The notes beneath the pieces are model-generated. The model had not been told where the DNA came from. It searched no databases and worked only from the letters and a program-made list of their open reading frames with translations. The position numbers were made by a program, and so were the translations under genes. Shown here one piece after another: positions 1-8,342 of a DNA stretch of 64,000 nucleotides (positions are counted from its first letter, which is position 1; each line of letters begins with the position of its first letter). The stretch is from Rhizobium sp. BK251. Lineage in GTDB: Bacteria; Pseudomonadota; Alphaproteobacteria; Rhizobiales; Rhizobiaceae. The DNA lies in assembly GCF_004345245.1 (NCBI RefSeq), contig NZ_SLUQ01000011.1:62001-126000 (forward strand). The letters run 5' to 3'.

Positions 1-241
1 CGATGTTCTCGGCTATATCGGATATTGACCAAGGGGAGGCCTCGGATCATTCGCGGGAGGATCGTCACCCGAATGGGCGAAGACGGCTTGCTTGCTTCTT
101 TCGCCCCGCGAATAGAGCCTTACGCCGGAGGTAGACCGCCCAGTGCGAGCATCTACACCGTTCACCAATATGAATCGATGCCCCGCAACCGATTCAAAAC
201 TGTCGTTGGACGCTCGAGCTTCGACGCGCGATCCTGTCGTA
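1..241. other. Window edge without a recognisable gene
   Basis: I see no convincing coding sequence here. Open frames exist on both strands but have no family-like sequence and no good ribosome binding site. Confidence 0.5.
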
Positions 242-508
242 ATGATCACCCAACGCTACCACCTCTATATCGAGCGAACCGACCGCAAGAAGAACATAGC
301 CCGCTTCTATGCGCTGTCCATCGAGCCAAACCTGTTCGGCGAAGCCTCATTGACGCGTCGGTGGGGAAGAATTGGAACGGCTGGGCAGATTTTGGTCCAT
401 CATTTCGAACGAGAGAAGGATGCTGTTGTTCTCTTCCTGGAACTGCTTCGACAAAAGCGGGGTCGCGGATACGGAACTGTCTTGCGAAACAAGCGAGTGA
501 ATGGCTAA
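242..508 (+). CDS. WGR domain mini-protein
   Basis: This 88-residue protein is little more than one WGR domain. The diagnostic RRWGRIG stretch sits near residue 40, and the flanking YHLYIERTD and FEREKDAVVLFLELLRQKR segments match the small stand-alone WGR proteins common on rhizobial plasmids. WGR domains occur in PARPs and some DNA ligases and are thought to bind nucleic acid or DNA ends, but the function of the mini-proteins is unknown. The ATG at 242 is chosen because family similarity begins at MITQRYHLY. The frame is open further upstream, where the sequence looks unrelated, and no clear Shine-Dalgarno precedes 242. It converges with the remnant at 540-617. Confidence 0.75.
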   Translation: MITQRYHLYIERTDRKKNIARFYALSIEPNLFGEASLTRRWGRIGTAGQILVHHFEREKDAVVLFLELLRQKRGRGYGTVLRNKRVNG

Positions 509-539
509 GCCCATGGTCACGCAACGAAATCGAGGAATC

Positions 540-617
540 AATACGCTCATCCCAGTCAGCGCAGGCCGCCAGCTCGGCCCGCAGTTCTTCGATCTGGATT
601 TCGAGAGAATAGGTCAT
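540..617 (-). pseudogene. Remnant of a small rhizobial protein (MTYSLEIQIEELRAEL start)
   Basis: The ATG at 617 follows a good Shine-Dalgarno (AAGGAGAC) and the first ~17 codons read as an amphipathic helix I associate with short conserved rhizobial proteins of unknown function. After about 25 residues the sequence no longer looks like that family, and the open frame runs antisense into the WGR gene. I read this as a gene truncated at its 3' end by a junction with the WGR segment. The exact breakpoint cannot be placed from sequence alone. Confidence 0.4.
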
Positions 618-843
618 CTTCGTCTCCTTGACGTTTGTGAATAATGCCCGATGGGTCCGAGAAGGGGGCGGGGTCAGGGATCGCACCAGCGACCGGCAGG
701 GCCGGGGAGTGGGGGAGCCGATTTGCGCAAGCTGCCCTCGGGCAGGTGGAGCAAACTGGGGGAACCGCTCATCCTTGAGGTTGGCATGGCCGTTCGGTAC
801 GATTGCGCATTCTGAGCAGCTTCCCCGCTCTCCGTATGGCACC

Positions 844-878
844 AAAAAAGCCGGACCTGGCTCGATACCAGTTCCGGC
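844..878 (-). terminator. Rho-independent terminator of the DUF736 gene
   Basis: An 11-bp stem with one mismatch (850-860 with 868-878) and a 7-nt loop is followed on the minus strand by a run of six T (844-849). It lies about 55 nt past the stop codon at 933. Confidence 0.7.
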
Positions 879-932
879 CTTGGCCTCTCGGCAGAGAAGA
901 AGGCCCCGCCGGTGGCGGAGCCTTCGTCAACC

Positions 933-1241
933 TTAGTCCCGGTTCGGGCGGGACCAGATGAGCTGCAGTTCCTTCTCGCCTTCGACCTCGGCGAGCGTTG
1001 CGTAGATCGGAGCCGGGAAGCTCGGATCGTCAAGCTTGACCGAGAGGTAGTCGCGGCCCTGCTCGGAGGTCTTCTGCCAGGCGGCGCCGAGTTCAACGCT
1101 GCCCGCGTAGACGCGGAATTGCGGGCCCTTGTCGGAGGGGTTCTCGACCCGGGCGATGCGCGCCTTGACGTTGAGGGCGAGAGTGCGAATGGAGCCGGTG
1201 AAGCCGTTTTCGGTAGAGGTGAAGGTGCCGATGGTAGCCAT
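933..1241 (-). CDS. DUF736 family protein
   Basis: This 102-residue protein begins MATIGTFTSTENGFTGSIRTL and ends KELQLIWSRPNRD, both typical of DUF736. The family is abundant on plasmids and integrative elements of Alphaproteobacteria and is probably a small beta-rich protein; its biochemical function is not established. The ATG at 1241 is preferred over the one at 1247 because the AAAGGA motif sits 8 nt upstream of 1241 but only 2 nt from 1247. A strong terminator follows at 844-878. With the ArdC fragment at 1602-2216 it points to conjugative-plasmid ancestry. Confidence 0.9.
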   Translation of the reverse strand: MATIGTFTSTENGFTGSIRTLALNVKARIARVENPSDKGPQFRVYAGSVELGAAWQKTSEQGRDYLSVKLDDPSFPAPIYATLAEVEGEKELQLIWSRPNRD

Positions 1242-1601
1242 TGTCATATTCCTTTCGTTGTTCGGGCCGCGCCCATCGCGGCCTCGATGGCTGTCGAAAG
1301 ACCGGTGACGATCGGACCGCACCTGATAAGGCCGCAATGAAATGGAGGGCGGCAAGGTGCAGATTTGTTGGTGGGAGAGAAGGAGCCCGCAGGGGTCCGG
1401 GGCAAGAAATCTGCATCTTGCCGTTGCGGGAAGACGATCGAGGCGCAGCCGGTCTCCGGTCAGACATGTCTCATCGAGCCCGCAGATGGGTGCCGGAAAC
1501 TCTGACGTGACGTGATATGGCAATGGTGTTCCGCCGCACTTGCCTTGGGCGCGAATGGCATCGTGCGCCATGCCCTCCTTGGACCGTCGTCATCTCTAGC
1601 T
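1242..1601. other. Gap with no gene recognised
   Basis: This stretch lies between the DUF736 start and the end of the truncated ArdC frame. Open frames on both strands lack family-like sequence. It may contain the decayed C-terminal part of ardC, but I could not recognise the metallopeptidase HExxH motif in any minus-strand frame. Confidence 0.4.
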
Positions 1602-2216
1602 TCAATCAGGGACACGAGCTTCTGCAACATTGTCCGGCTTGCCCACGACGCCTCTACGATATCGTTGCGCGCACGAATCGCGGCCTGGAGGATCAATGCG
1701 TGAGCAGACCAAGCCGTTCATCGTCGAACGCAAACCGTCAGCGCTCTCGATCCGCTCGACCGGATCCCGCACCATGATCGGCGAGGCATAATTGCTGTCG
1801 GGCAAACTCTCGATCTGCTCAATGTTGAACGCCGAATACGCCCTGAGGAACGGGATCTCCCGATCGACATCATTGCTGCTTCCGTCGACCATCGATTTCG
1901 TGAAACGGCTGGCGAAGACGACCGTCGAGCCCGTTTCGCCCTTCCGTACGGATCCGCCCAGTTCGAGCGCCTGCTTGAATGTCATCCACATCGACGACGC
2001 GAAGCCTTGCGATACCTGCTCCGACCACAGGAGCAGCACATTCATTCCCGAATAGGGGAGACCGTTGTGACGCACCGGCCGGGTGATGTGGCCGTCAGTG
2101 TTGGCGGCGCTCCATGGTTTCATCCATGGGCGCACGCCCTGTTCGAGATCCTCGGCGATCCGATCGGTGATCCGCGTATAGGTGTCGGTACGGTCCGATT
2201 CCGCTTTCTTGGTCAT
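1602..2216 (-). pseudogene. ardC: ArdC-type antirestriction protein, truncated
   Basis: The first ~130 residues match the ArdC N-terminal ssDNA-binding domain, including YTRITDRIAEDLEQGVRPWMKPW, LPYSGMNVLLLW and the GSVRKGETGSTVVF segment. ArdC proteins normally have about 300 residues and continue into a zinc metallopeptidase domain. Here family-like sequence fades after DPVERIESADG (near residue 160), and the remaining ~45 residues look unrelated and lack the metal site. ArdC protects incoming conjugative DNA from restriction. Loss of the C-terminal domain makes a functional product unlikely, although a free ssDNA-binding domain cannot be excluded. The start at 2216 is preceded by an AAGGAGAAG-type ribosome binding site. 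Confidence 0.7.
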
Positions 2217-2427
2217 GACATTCTTCTCCTTTTCCAGGAACGCGCCTATCGCGGTCCGTCACGGAGGTCCGAAGTCAGGCGCCGATGGTGTGACCATGCA
2301 CCGGAACGGCCGCAACAACGTGGAGGACGGCGAAGCCGTTGCATGGTCGCCCGGCTCCTGCAGGACCGCCGAGCGGGACGGGCCGCGATGGGCGCGTCTC
2401 CAGTTCTCGTATTCGACATGAGAAAAG

Positions 2428-2451
2428 GGCCGGCGCGTGCGGGCGCCAGCC
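2428..2451 (-). terminator. Terminator-like hairpin facing the ardC remnant
   Basis: A 9-bp GC-rich stem with one mismatch is followed on the minus strand by CCTTTTC. No intact gene precedes it on that strand, so it probably belonged to a deleted gene. Confidence 0.4.
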
Positions 2452-2469
2452 TTAGAACAAGGGAAAAGG

Positions 2470-2486
2470 GCGGGGTGCTACCCCGC
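2470..2486 (-). terminator. Second terminator-like hairpin in tandem
   Basis: A perfect 7-bp stem (GCGGGGT with ACCCCGC) with a 3-nt loop is followed on the minus strand by CCTTTTCCC. It lies 19 nt from the hairpin at 2428-2451 in the same orientation. Confidence 0.4.
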
Positions 2487-2639
2487 TGACGGTGTCATCC
2501 GAACGCTGCCATCTGAGCCTCGGCCGCTTTGCGGTCGAGATCGCTGGTCTAGATCGTCCGGTCTCTGCCGCAAGAGCTTTTCCGATGGAGCTGCAATCCG
2601 ATGCGCGAGGCCGACTGACCAGAGTTTATACTTAAACTT

Positions 2640-3266
2640 TGGACAGCTGATCGAGCGACGGGCAAGATGGGGCAGGGCCCTGTATGACGCCGTCCATGAC
2701 CGGAAGTGACTGGTCGTTGTTGCGCAGGAAGATCGCAAAGCGGCTGACCCGCTCGACGAGCGACGTCACATTGGCCTTTCCGAACTTCTTGCGGAACTGG
2801 ATGAGATCACATTCCCAGTGCCCAAACTGCCTGCGCTCGGCGACGGTATCCGGGCGGATGTCGCCACAGCTTGATCGCTTGGCCGTCGGCCGAATAGGCG
2901 AACTTGTAGATCGTCTCGTGGCTCACCGAGATCGGATGCTGCTCCAGGCGCATGCGCCCGGCGATCTGCTGTGGTGACCAGCCGTGTCGGATCCTCTCGA
3001 TCACCGATTGCCGGACATGCGAGAAGCGTGCGAGCTTGCGCAGCTTCAAGCGGCGATCGCAAGCCATCTCATGCGCCGTCATACAATAATAGCCGCTGAG
3101 ATCTGGAATTTGCATGTCCACGAACGTGTTGCGCCGAACCTCGCGGAAGATCGTCGATCGATGTCGTCCGAGCTTTTCCGCGATAGCCTGAATACTGAGG
3201 CCAGCCGACCTCCAGCGCAATCTTGCGGCGTTCATCCAATCCAATCTGAGAGTAGGTGCGTTTCAT
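2640..3266 (-). pseudogene. IS30 family transposase, frameshifted and truncated
   Basis: Three successive minus-strand frames carry consecutive pieces of an IS30-type transposase. The first (from 3266) has the start MKRTYSQIGLDERRKIA. The second (about 2830-3200) has the helix-turn-helix GLSIQAIAEKLGRHRSTIFREVRRN and the linker WSPQQIAGRMRLE. The third (about 2640-2825) has the catalytic-domain segment WECDLIQFRKKFGKANVTSLVERVSRF. At least two frameshifts separate them, and the distal part of the DDE domain is missing. I could not identify terminal inverted repeats. The element is dead and cannot move by itself. Confidence 0.8.
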
Positions 3267-3745
3267 TGCATCGTCCTTGCAATTGATAACCCATTGGGAT
3301 CATTAGCAAGTCGCACTTCATTCTTGAACCCACCCGGCTACAAAGCTAAGTCGCATAAGCATAATTATGGAACAAGATTGCGGTTTCTAGGTTGTTGCTT
3401 TTCGTGCCAAATCGCAGGCTACTTAGCTGAAGCTTCTCGGTAAGGTGCCGTTATGCCCGTTCCGTTGTTTTGTGCATTTTGCAAAGAAAAACTAGCCTTT
3501 CGCTGCCATGCTCCGATTTGATAATCGGGCAGACGTCAGCACTTTGCCATCATCGTTCTTTTCATCGTGCGACAAATCGACCGCCGACATGCTTGCGCCG
3601 CGGTCATCAAGATCCATCGTCCCGGCGGCAAGTGGCCACCTAAGACTTCTCGGCACCTTCATGCCCAACCCTGACAGGGTGATACGCCGATGGCTTTAGG
3701 CTGCCACCGCTGATCCACCACGCTCAATCTTCAGGCTAATGCCTT
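3267..3745. other. Gap without a supported gene
   Basis: No coding sequence here is convincing; a 63-codon plus-strand frame from 3508 has no ribosome binding site or family likeness. The stretch contains the promoter-like site at 3369-3393 and a small perfect hairpin at 3514-3529. Confidence 0.5.
3369..3393 (+). promoter_or_regulatory. EcfG-like promoter pattern (GGAAC-N16-GGTT)
   Basis: It has the same -35/-10 geometry as the other EcfG-like sites in this window. No gene starts downstream; a transcript would begin near 3400 and could be non-coding. Confidence 0.3.
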
Positions 3746-3820
3746 CGGTGGCCTGCGTCCCCCCAATTCGCGTCGCCGGTCGGCCTGCCCCGGCGCTTAA
3801 CCACTTCCGTCGGGGCTTCG
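3746..3820 (+). ncRNA. Tandem-hairpin RNA candidate A
   Basis: A hairpin with a C-rich loop (CCCCCC near 3769-3774) is followed by a second one with arms GCCCCGGCG and CGTCGGGGC (3787-3795 and 3808-3816). The region immediately before the second hairpin (GCCGGTCGGC) matches candidate E at 41074-41083. I found no promoter for it, so it is the weakest member of the set. Confidence 0.3.
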
Positions 3821-3837
3821 TATGTCTCAACGGTCCT

Positions 3838-3862
3838 GGAACATACGGGCCGGCTTTGAGTT
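3838..3862 (+). promoter_or_regulatory. EcfG-like promoter of repeat copy 1
   Basis: GGAAC (3838-3842), 16 nt, then AGTTTT (from 3859). The same two boxes, separated by a diverged 16-nt spacer, precede repeat copy 2 at 37831-37855. A transcript would start near 3869, just before the repeat hairpin. Confidence 0.45.
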
Positions 3863-3944
3863 TTCGGATCTGCGGCCGGTCCATGAGGACATTTCCGGCG
3901 GCCGCTAAGGCCCCGGTGCTATTCTGGGCTTTGGTGCCGGGGCC
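3857..3944 (+). repeat. Structured repeat, copy 1
   Basis: About 70 nt are nearly identical to 37850-37920. The core folds as a stem of GCGGCCG with CGGCCGC enclosing a second stem (GTCC with GGAC). In this copy it is followed by a further stem, GGCCCCGG (3909-3916) with CCGGGGCC (3937-3944), so it could end as a discrete RNA. It lies immediately downstream of RNA candidate A and converges with the small gene at 3962-4261. Confidence 0.5.
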
Positions 3945-3961
3945 ACTCTTTGCGCGATAGC

Positions 3962-4261
3962 CTACCGCTTCAATAGTGCTCTCCCGTGAGCCAACGCGGC
4001 ATTGACACCTTTTCGAAAGTACAGTGTCGAGACTCCAAAAGCGCCCCGTTGCCGGCGGAGCGAAACGATGCAGAGGTCATAGAGTGCATCTTCGTTGTGA
4101 AGTCCTCGCGCGTCCATGCGAAGAATAAACCGAGCAAGCTCGCATTGGGTTTCAGGGTGGTTCGGTAGAGCGACTGAGGCGCGATCATAGACCGATTGAA
4201 GGATCTTGGCGTGAGCCGGCCGCAATTCGCCCAGCCCGCATTCTTTCCATGGAAAAGGCAT
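3962..4261 (-). CDS. Small hypothetical protein
   Basis: A 99-residue soluble protein starting MPFPWKECGLGELRPAHAKILQSVYDRAS. I do not recognise a named domain, but similar short proteins occur in rhizobia. The ATG at 4261 has an excellent Shine-Dalgarno (GGGGAGGAG, 5 nt upstream), which makes translation credible. The composition is helical and charged, without signal peptide or membrane segment. It stands alone and converges with the structured repeat at 3857-3944. No function can be assigned. Confidence 0.65.
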   Translation of the reverse strand: MPFPWKECGLGELRPAHAKILQSVYDRASVALPNHPETQCELARFILRMDARGLHNEDALYDLCIVSLRRQRGAFGVSTLYFRKGVNAALAHGRALLKR

Positions 4262-4534
4262 TTTCTCCTCCCCAGTTAGGTATTTCCTTCTCCCTTGACC
4301 CTGCCATCTACAGGTTTAATTGATCATGCGCGTTGCGCGTTTCAGTTACAAGTCGTCGCCAAGGCTTCCCGTCCCCCAACTAAGATTCAATCCTGCTCGG
4401 ATTGGGACAATGGTCGATCATTGACGACGTACTAGATCGATGCGTTTCCAAGCTCCCTGTTGCCGACGTAGACTAGCCAGCGCCGATTACTGGGAGGACG
4501 GTAATTCGACTGAAACACTTGGGGGAGTGTCGTC

Positions 4535-5338
4535 ATGCGTGACTTTCGCATTGCATCTGCAGTCGCTGCCTTCGCTTTGATTGCAGCTAATGCTGAGCCA
4601 ACGCTCGCCGAGGACAGCAGCGAGGATCTGGCGAAAAAGCTGGCAAACCCAATCGCGTCACTGATCAGCGTTCCATTTCAATTCAACTGGGACCAGGGCT
4701 ACGGTCCCAGCGATGGCAACAAAGGATACGTCAATATCCAGCCGGTCATTCCGTTCCATCTGAACGAGGACTGGAACCTCATCTCGAGGACGATCTTACC
4801 CGTTGCTTACCAGCACGACATCGCGGGACCATCGGGCGATCAGTTCGGCCTGGGTGACACAACACAGAGTTTCTTCCTCTCACCTGACAAGCCAGGTCCG
4901 GGCGGTCTCATCTGGGGATTGGGTCCGGCCCTTCTCTTGCCGACTGCCACCGACGAAGAACTTGGCAGCGGAAAGTGGGGAGCCGGCCCGACCGGCGTGG
5001 TGTTGAAGCAGGACGGTCCGTGGACTGTCGGTGCTCTGGCGAACCACATCTGGTCGTTTGCCGGGCAGGGCGACCGCGCCGACGTCAGTTCCACTTTCCT
5101 TCAGCCCTTCCTCTCCTACACCACGCATGATGCCTGGACCTTTACGCTCAACACCGAGAGCACCTACGATTGGGAAGCTAGCGAATGGTCGGTGCCGATC
5201 AATTTCGAGATATCCAAGCTTGTGCGTATCGATAAGCAAGCGAGCTTCGGTGTGGGTGGACGCTACTGGGCAGCTAGCCCTGACAGTGGTCCAGACGGTT
5301 TTGGCGTGCGCGCCTTCGCAACGCTGCTGTTTCCGTAG
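4535..5338 (+). CDS. Outer-membrane beta-barrel protein, transporter-like
   Basis: A 267-residue secreted protein with a signal peptide of about 25 residues (hydrophobic core AVAAFALIAANA, cut near TLAED). The mature part alternates aromatic and small residues and has beta-barrel-type segments such as FQFNWDQGYGPSDGNKGYVNIQPVIPF, WNLISRTILPVAYQHD and FGLGDTTQSFFLSP, ending in Pro after LLF. This resembles the 'transporter / phenol degradation MetA-like' outer-membrane proteins, whose substrates are mostly undefined. A GGGGGAG motif lies 11 nt before the start. It is monocistronic and converges with the LssY_C gene. The barrel assignment is by sequence appearance and is fairly secure; the substrate is unknown. 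Confidence 0.75.
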   Translation: MRDFRIASAVAAFALIAANAEPTLAEDSSEDLAKKLANPIASLISVPFQFNWDQGYGPSDGNKGYVNIQPVIPFHLNEDWNLISRTILPVAYQHDIAGPSGDQFGLGDTTQSFFLSPDKPGPGGLIWGLGPALLLPTATDEELGSGKWGAGPTGVVLKQDGPWTVGALANHIWSFAGQGDRADVSSTFLQPFLSYTTHDAWTFTLNTESTYDWEASEWSVPINFEISKLVRIDKQASFGVGGRYWAASPDSGPDGFGVRAFATLLFP

Positions 5339-5383
5339 TCATTCCTCAACGGACTGTGGATGGAGAAAGCCTCTCGCAAGCCC

Positions 5384-6208
5384 TCAATTCTGTAACAAAG
5401 TGGCGAACGCGATTTCGCCATCGGTAACGTAGTGGTTCACCTGCCCGGCCTCTAAACGGGAACCAGATTGGTGCAACGTGACATCCCCGATCACCCGTTT
5501 GGCTCGAAGCTCATTGATAATGTGGTCGCGCTCGGCATTCGTGTCTGCATCGGTAGCATGGGTAATTTGGAACGTTAGCCAAGTTAGCGAAAATCCGGTA
5601 TCTCTGGTGCCCGCCCCAACCCATAGCACGGGCTGATCGGTCGACGGTTCGTCCGTATTCAACCAGAAGCTCGCCGAACTCAAATCGTCTTGCGAGTGGA
5701 CCAGGCTCAGAGCCCAGAAACGGATGTGATGGCGCTTGCGTGGGCTGTTGTCGATGGGCTCCTGGAAACCTATGTCCTGCCCTCGACCAAAGAGATAGAG
5801 CGTGCTGAAAGGAGCGGTCGGATAGGCAGAATTCAACAGAAACGCTCGCATCATGCGCCATGAGCTTGCCACTCCCAAGCGATCAGCAGTGGACCAGCCC
5901 GCGGTCGCAAACGCATTGCGGAGTTGTTCAAGTGTGCCGATGAGGACGAGATTTACAGGATCGCCGGGCAGACCATCGCTGGTGATAGTGTAGCTGGGGA
6001 TAAGTCTGCGGTGAAGAATCTTCACGCCCATTCGGACCACGTTCGGCAGAATGACATAGGCGGCCAAGCCGTATGTGAAACTCACCGCCAGGATCCAGGG
6101 AATTCTACGATCCGCGGTATCGAACACGACGAAGACTATAAACCACACACAAAGTATGCCGAGACAAAAGACGAGAAACCTCTGAAATAGGCGCGTCAGC
6201 GTTCGCAA
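5384..6208 (-). CDS. LssY C-terminal domain membrane protein
   Basis: This 274-residue protein has two N-terminal membrane segments (about residues 10-30 and 35-60) followed by an LssY_C-type domain. Recognisable parts are DPVNLVLIGTLEQLRNAFATAGWSTAD, the FSTLYLFGRGQDIGFQEPI stretch, RKRHHIRFW and VLWVGAGTRDTGFSL. LssY_C domains are found alone or fused to PAP2-type phosphatases; their role is unclear, perhaps in lipid or envelope metabolism. I choose the TTG at 6208 because GGAGAAAG lies 4-8 nt upstream and the first membrane helix begins directly after it. It is not in an obvious operon. Confidence 0.8.
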   Translation of the reverse strand: MRTLTRLFQRFLVFCLGILCVWFIVFVVFDTADRRIPWILAVSFTYGLAAYVILPNVVRMGVKILHRRLIPSYTITSDGLPGDPVNLVLIGTLEQLRNAFATAGWSTADRLGVASSWRMMRAFLLNSAYPTAPFSTLYLFGRGQDIGFQEPIDNSPRKRHHIRFWALSLVHSQDDLSSASFWLNTDEPSTDQPVLWVGAGTRDTGFSLTWLTFQITHATDADTNAERDHIINELRAKRVIGDVTLHQSGSRLEAGQVNHYVTDGEIAFATLLQN

Positions 6209-7003
6209 AATACTTTCTCCATCTATCGCCGGATGTTCGCACCGCCCGTTGAACCTTTATCTAAGCCGATCTGGAGCCGGTTTGAAGCGCCAATCGAGGG
6301 CTGGCGGCTGGGGATAAAGTGTTGAGCACGCACTTAAGCCAACTGCGTGGTGCTGCGACGGCTTGAAACCAAGGACACGGCTCCTATCGAACAGCGTATC
6401 GTTCCATTCGACATCCTGACGCCGGGGAGCTTATCGACGTGATGGGGACGTCGCAGTAATGAATCTCGACGCGAATCCTGGCGACGTCCGCATGGCCGCA
6501 TTCGGGAACAGCAATCCGATGGACGAGCTCCTCCGGCTCATGCCAGCTGCTAGTACTGTTCAAACGGAGCAAATATCGGATTTCTGAGCCGGAAATGCTA
6601 GAAAGTTGGAACTTTGAGCCAGATTGGTGTACACCACGCAAAATCAATCTACTCGCAGAGCTTGGTCGAGAGCGTTCATTAGCACGCCGGTGATGGAATG
6701 GTTGTATCCGGCGACCAAAAAATAGGATTGCCGGCTGACTAAACGATACGTAGCGTACACTTACTGGGTGCGCGATCGTGAGGCGGGTAGCGAATGCGCC
6801 ACATCGCCGCTACAGGTCGACGGGTCGTTCCGGAGCTTCACGCTCCGGGAGCAACCGTTCTGGACGTTGCTTCTGGAATTCTGTGAGGCTCAGCCCGTGT
6901 GCTCTCGAAGGCGCTCGGCCGACTGGTTGGACGACCCGCTCGCGCAACTCTCCTCCGCAAGCCTGCCTCGATCCCTGCTTATTTGACCCACAGTCTGACT
7001 GCC
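6209..7003. other. Gap without a supported gene
   Basis: About 800 nt hold only short frames on both strands without ribosome binding sites or family likeness. Nothing further was recognised before the promoter at 7004. Confidence 0.5.
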
Positions 7004-7028
7004 GGAACAATCCCCTCCTCCATCCGTT
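7004..7028 (+). promoter_or_regulatory. EcfG-type promoter of the stress protein gene
   Basis: GGAAC (7004-7008), 16 nt, CGTT (7025-7028) is an exact match to the EcfG/RpoE2 pattern. Transcription would start near 7035, giving a leader of about 25 nt to the ATG at 7060. Confidence 0.65.
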
Positions 7029-7059
7029 CGCTGACGAGACGAACTCGGAGGAGAATCCT

Positions 7060-7749
7060 ATGACCAATCTCTACAACGATGGCATTCCCGGCCTTTCGGG
7101 TGGTCGCGCCAAAAGTACGCTGACTGCTTTCTTCGACAGCCGCAGCGACGCCCAGAGGGCCATCGAAAAGCTGAAGGACGCTGGGGTTCTCGACGTCTGG
7201 TTGATGCCCGGCTTCGAAGCCGACCGTGAACAGCCAGCCTCATCCGAAAGGCAAGGCTTCTGGCCGAAACTCGAAGACTGGCTTTTCCCGGACGACGACC
7301 GCACGGTCTATGCCGAAGGTCTGCGCCGTGGGGGTTTCCCGGTCTCAGTCGGCGTCGAACACGCGACCTACGATACTGCTCACGCGATCCTCGACGGCGA
7401 AGGCGCCATCGATATGGACGAGCGTGCCGACCTCTGGCGGACGGACGGCTGGACCGCCGACCGCGACAAGCTGGCGACCGCGGCACGAGACGACGTCTTC
7501 AAGGCGGACGCGTCCGCGGGAGTTGCGACCGGTGTCGGCCGATATTCGAGAAGCGCGGAGATGGCGTCTCCTCGGGTTCGCGCATACGAACTGACGGAGG
7601 AACTCCCGGACGATGTCGTCGACGACGTCCTTCCGACGGGTCATCAGCGCGACGTTTCCGAAGGCGACCGCCCGGTGGACGACCGGATGCGGCAGAGCCA
7701 GTCGATCGACGACCTCCGCCAAAGGCAGAGCCTGCCCGGCAGCCGGTGA
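7060..7749 (+). CDS. General stress protein 17M-like (GsiB/YflT-type) protein
   Basis: This 229-residue soluble protein contains, at residues 15-110, a ferredoxin-like domain of the general stress protein 17M type: TAFFDSRSDAQRAIEKLKDAGV, then a segment ending GFPVSVGVEHATYDTAHAILDGEGAIDMDER. The C-terminal 100 residues are acidic, low in complexity and probably disordered. The ATG at 7060 has GGAGGAGAA just upstream. The exact EcfG-type promoter at 7004 supports induction by general stress. The biochemical role of the family is unknown. The gene is monocistronic and is followed by a long stem-loop at 7765. Confidence 0.8.
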   Translation: MTNLYNDGIPGLSGGRAKSTLTAFFDSRSDAQRAIEKLKDAGVLDVWLMPGFEADREQPASSERQGFWPKLEDWLFPDDDRTVYAEGLRRGGFPVSVGVEHATYDTAHAILDGEGAIDMDERADLWRTDGWTADRDKLATAARDDVFKADASAGVATGVGRYSRSAEMASPRVRAYELTEELPDDVVDDVLPTGHQRDVSEGDRPVDDRMRQSQSIDDLRQRQSLPGSR

Positions 7750-7764
7750 GTCCGATCAGCCTCT

Positions 7765-7800
7765 ATAACCCTGGATGGCAAGTCAGCCTTCCGGGGTTAT
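7765..7800 (+). terminator. Long stem-loop after the stress protein gene
   Basis: A 15-bp stem with two mismatches (ATAACCC...GGGTTAT ends) and a 6-nt loop, 15 nt past the stop codon. There is no strong T-run, but the stem ends in GGGTTATT. It probably acts as terminator or 3' stabiliser. Confidence 0.5.
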
Positions 7801-8016
7801 TCGTGTTCGAGATTCATGGCAGGAGCGGCGGGCCTCGCTCTGCCCCGGCTTTCCCTCTCATGAACTTCGGCCGAGTTGGGACCGCGCTGTCCACCTCGCC
7901 AGTTCGCGGGGAAGCGCTCGTAGATCAGGACGATGCCAACTCTAACCGCGACTTGCTGACCACCGCTGCGACATCGCGTCGAGATCTCCGTCCCTGCTGT
8001 GTCATTCATCTAAATG

Positions 8017-8328
8017 TCATTGGAGGCGGTCACGAAGCCGATCGTAGAGGTCGCGGAGGTCCTCCATCGTGCTCTCGTAGCGCGATCGTCGCGGCGAGGA
8101 GCGGAGGTTGGCGACGATAAGCACAAACGCACCGGCTACTGCTGCAGCGGCCAATAAGCTCGAAGCTGGGTAGAGTTTAACTGTGGCTTCGGTCTGTCGA
8201 ACCGCCGCACGAGTGCCGCCCTTCACAGCCTGTGTCGCGACCGCCACCTGTTTCTGAAGGGTTTCCAATTGCTTGCGCAGGGCGCCAATCTCTTCCTCGG
8301 CGTCGAGAATTTCGGGGGTCTTTGCCAT
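8017..8328 (-). CDS. DUF883/YqjD-like membrane-anchored protein
   Basis: A 103-residue protein with the layout of the ElaB/YqjD/DUF883 group: an N-terminal coiled coil (IGALRKQLETLQKQVAVATQAVK), a central amphipathic region, one membrane segment near residues 57-75 (SLLAAAAVAGAFVLIVA) and a basic tail. In E. coli, YqjD tethers ribosomes to the inner membrane in stationary phase; whether this protein does the same is unknown. The ATG at 8328 follows AAGGAGAACGATA. The family is stress-associated, which fits the neighbourhood, but I did not find an EcfG-type promoter for this gene. Confidence 0.75.
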   Translation of the reverse strand: MAKTPEILDAEEEIGALRKQLETLQKQVAVATQAVKGGTRAAVRQTEATVKLYPASSLLAAAAVAGAFVLIVANLRSSPRRSRYESTMEDLRDLYDRLRDRLQ

Positions 8329-8342
8329 TATCGTTCTCCTTC

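Noticed and set aside
246..617. Full-length reading of the MTYSLEIQIEELRAEL frame as a 123-residue gene
   Set aside because: Only the first ~25 residues look like a protein; the rest is antisense to the WGR gene.
3508..3699. 63-codon plus-strand frame after the promoter-like site at 3369
   Set aside because: There is no Shine-Dalgarno, the composition is Ser/Arg rich without structure, and the promoter could serve a non-coding RNA.
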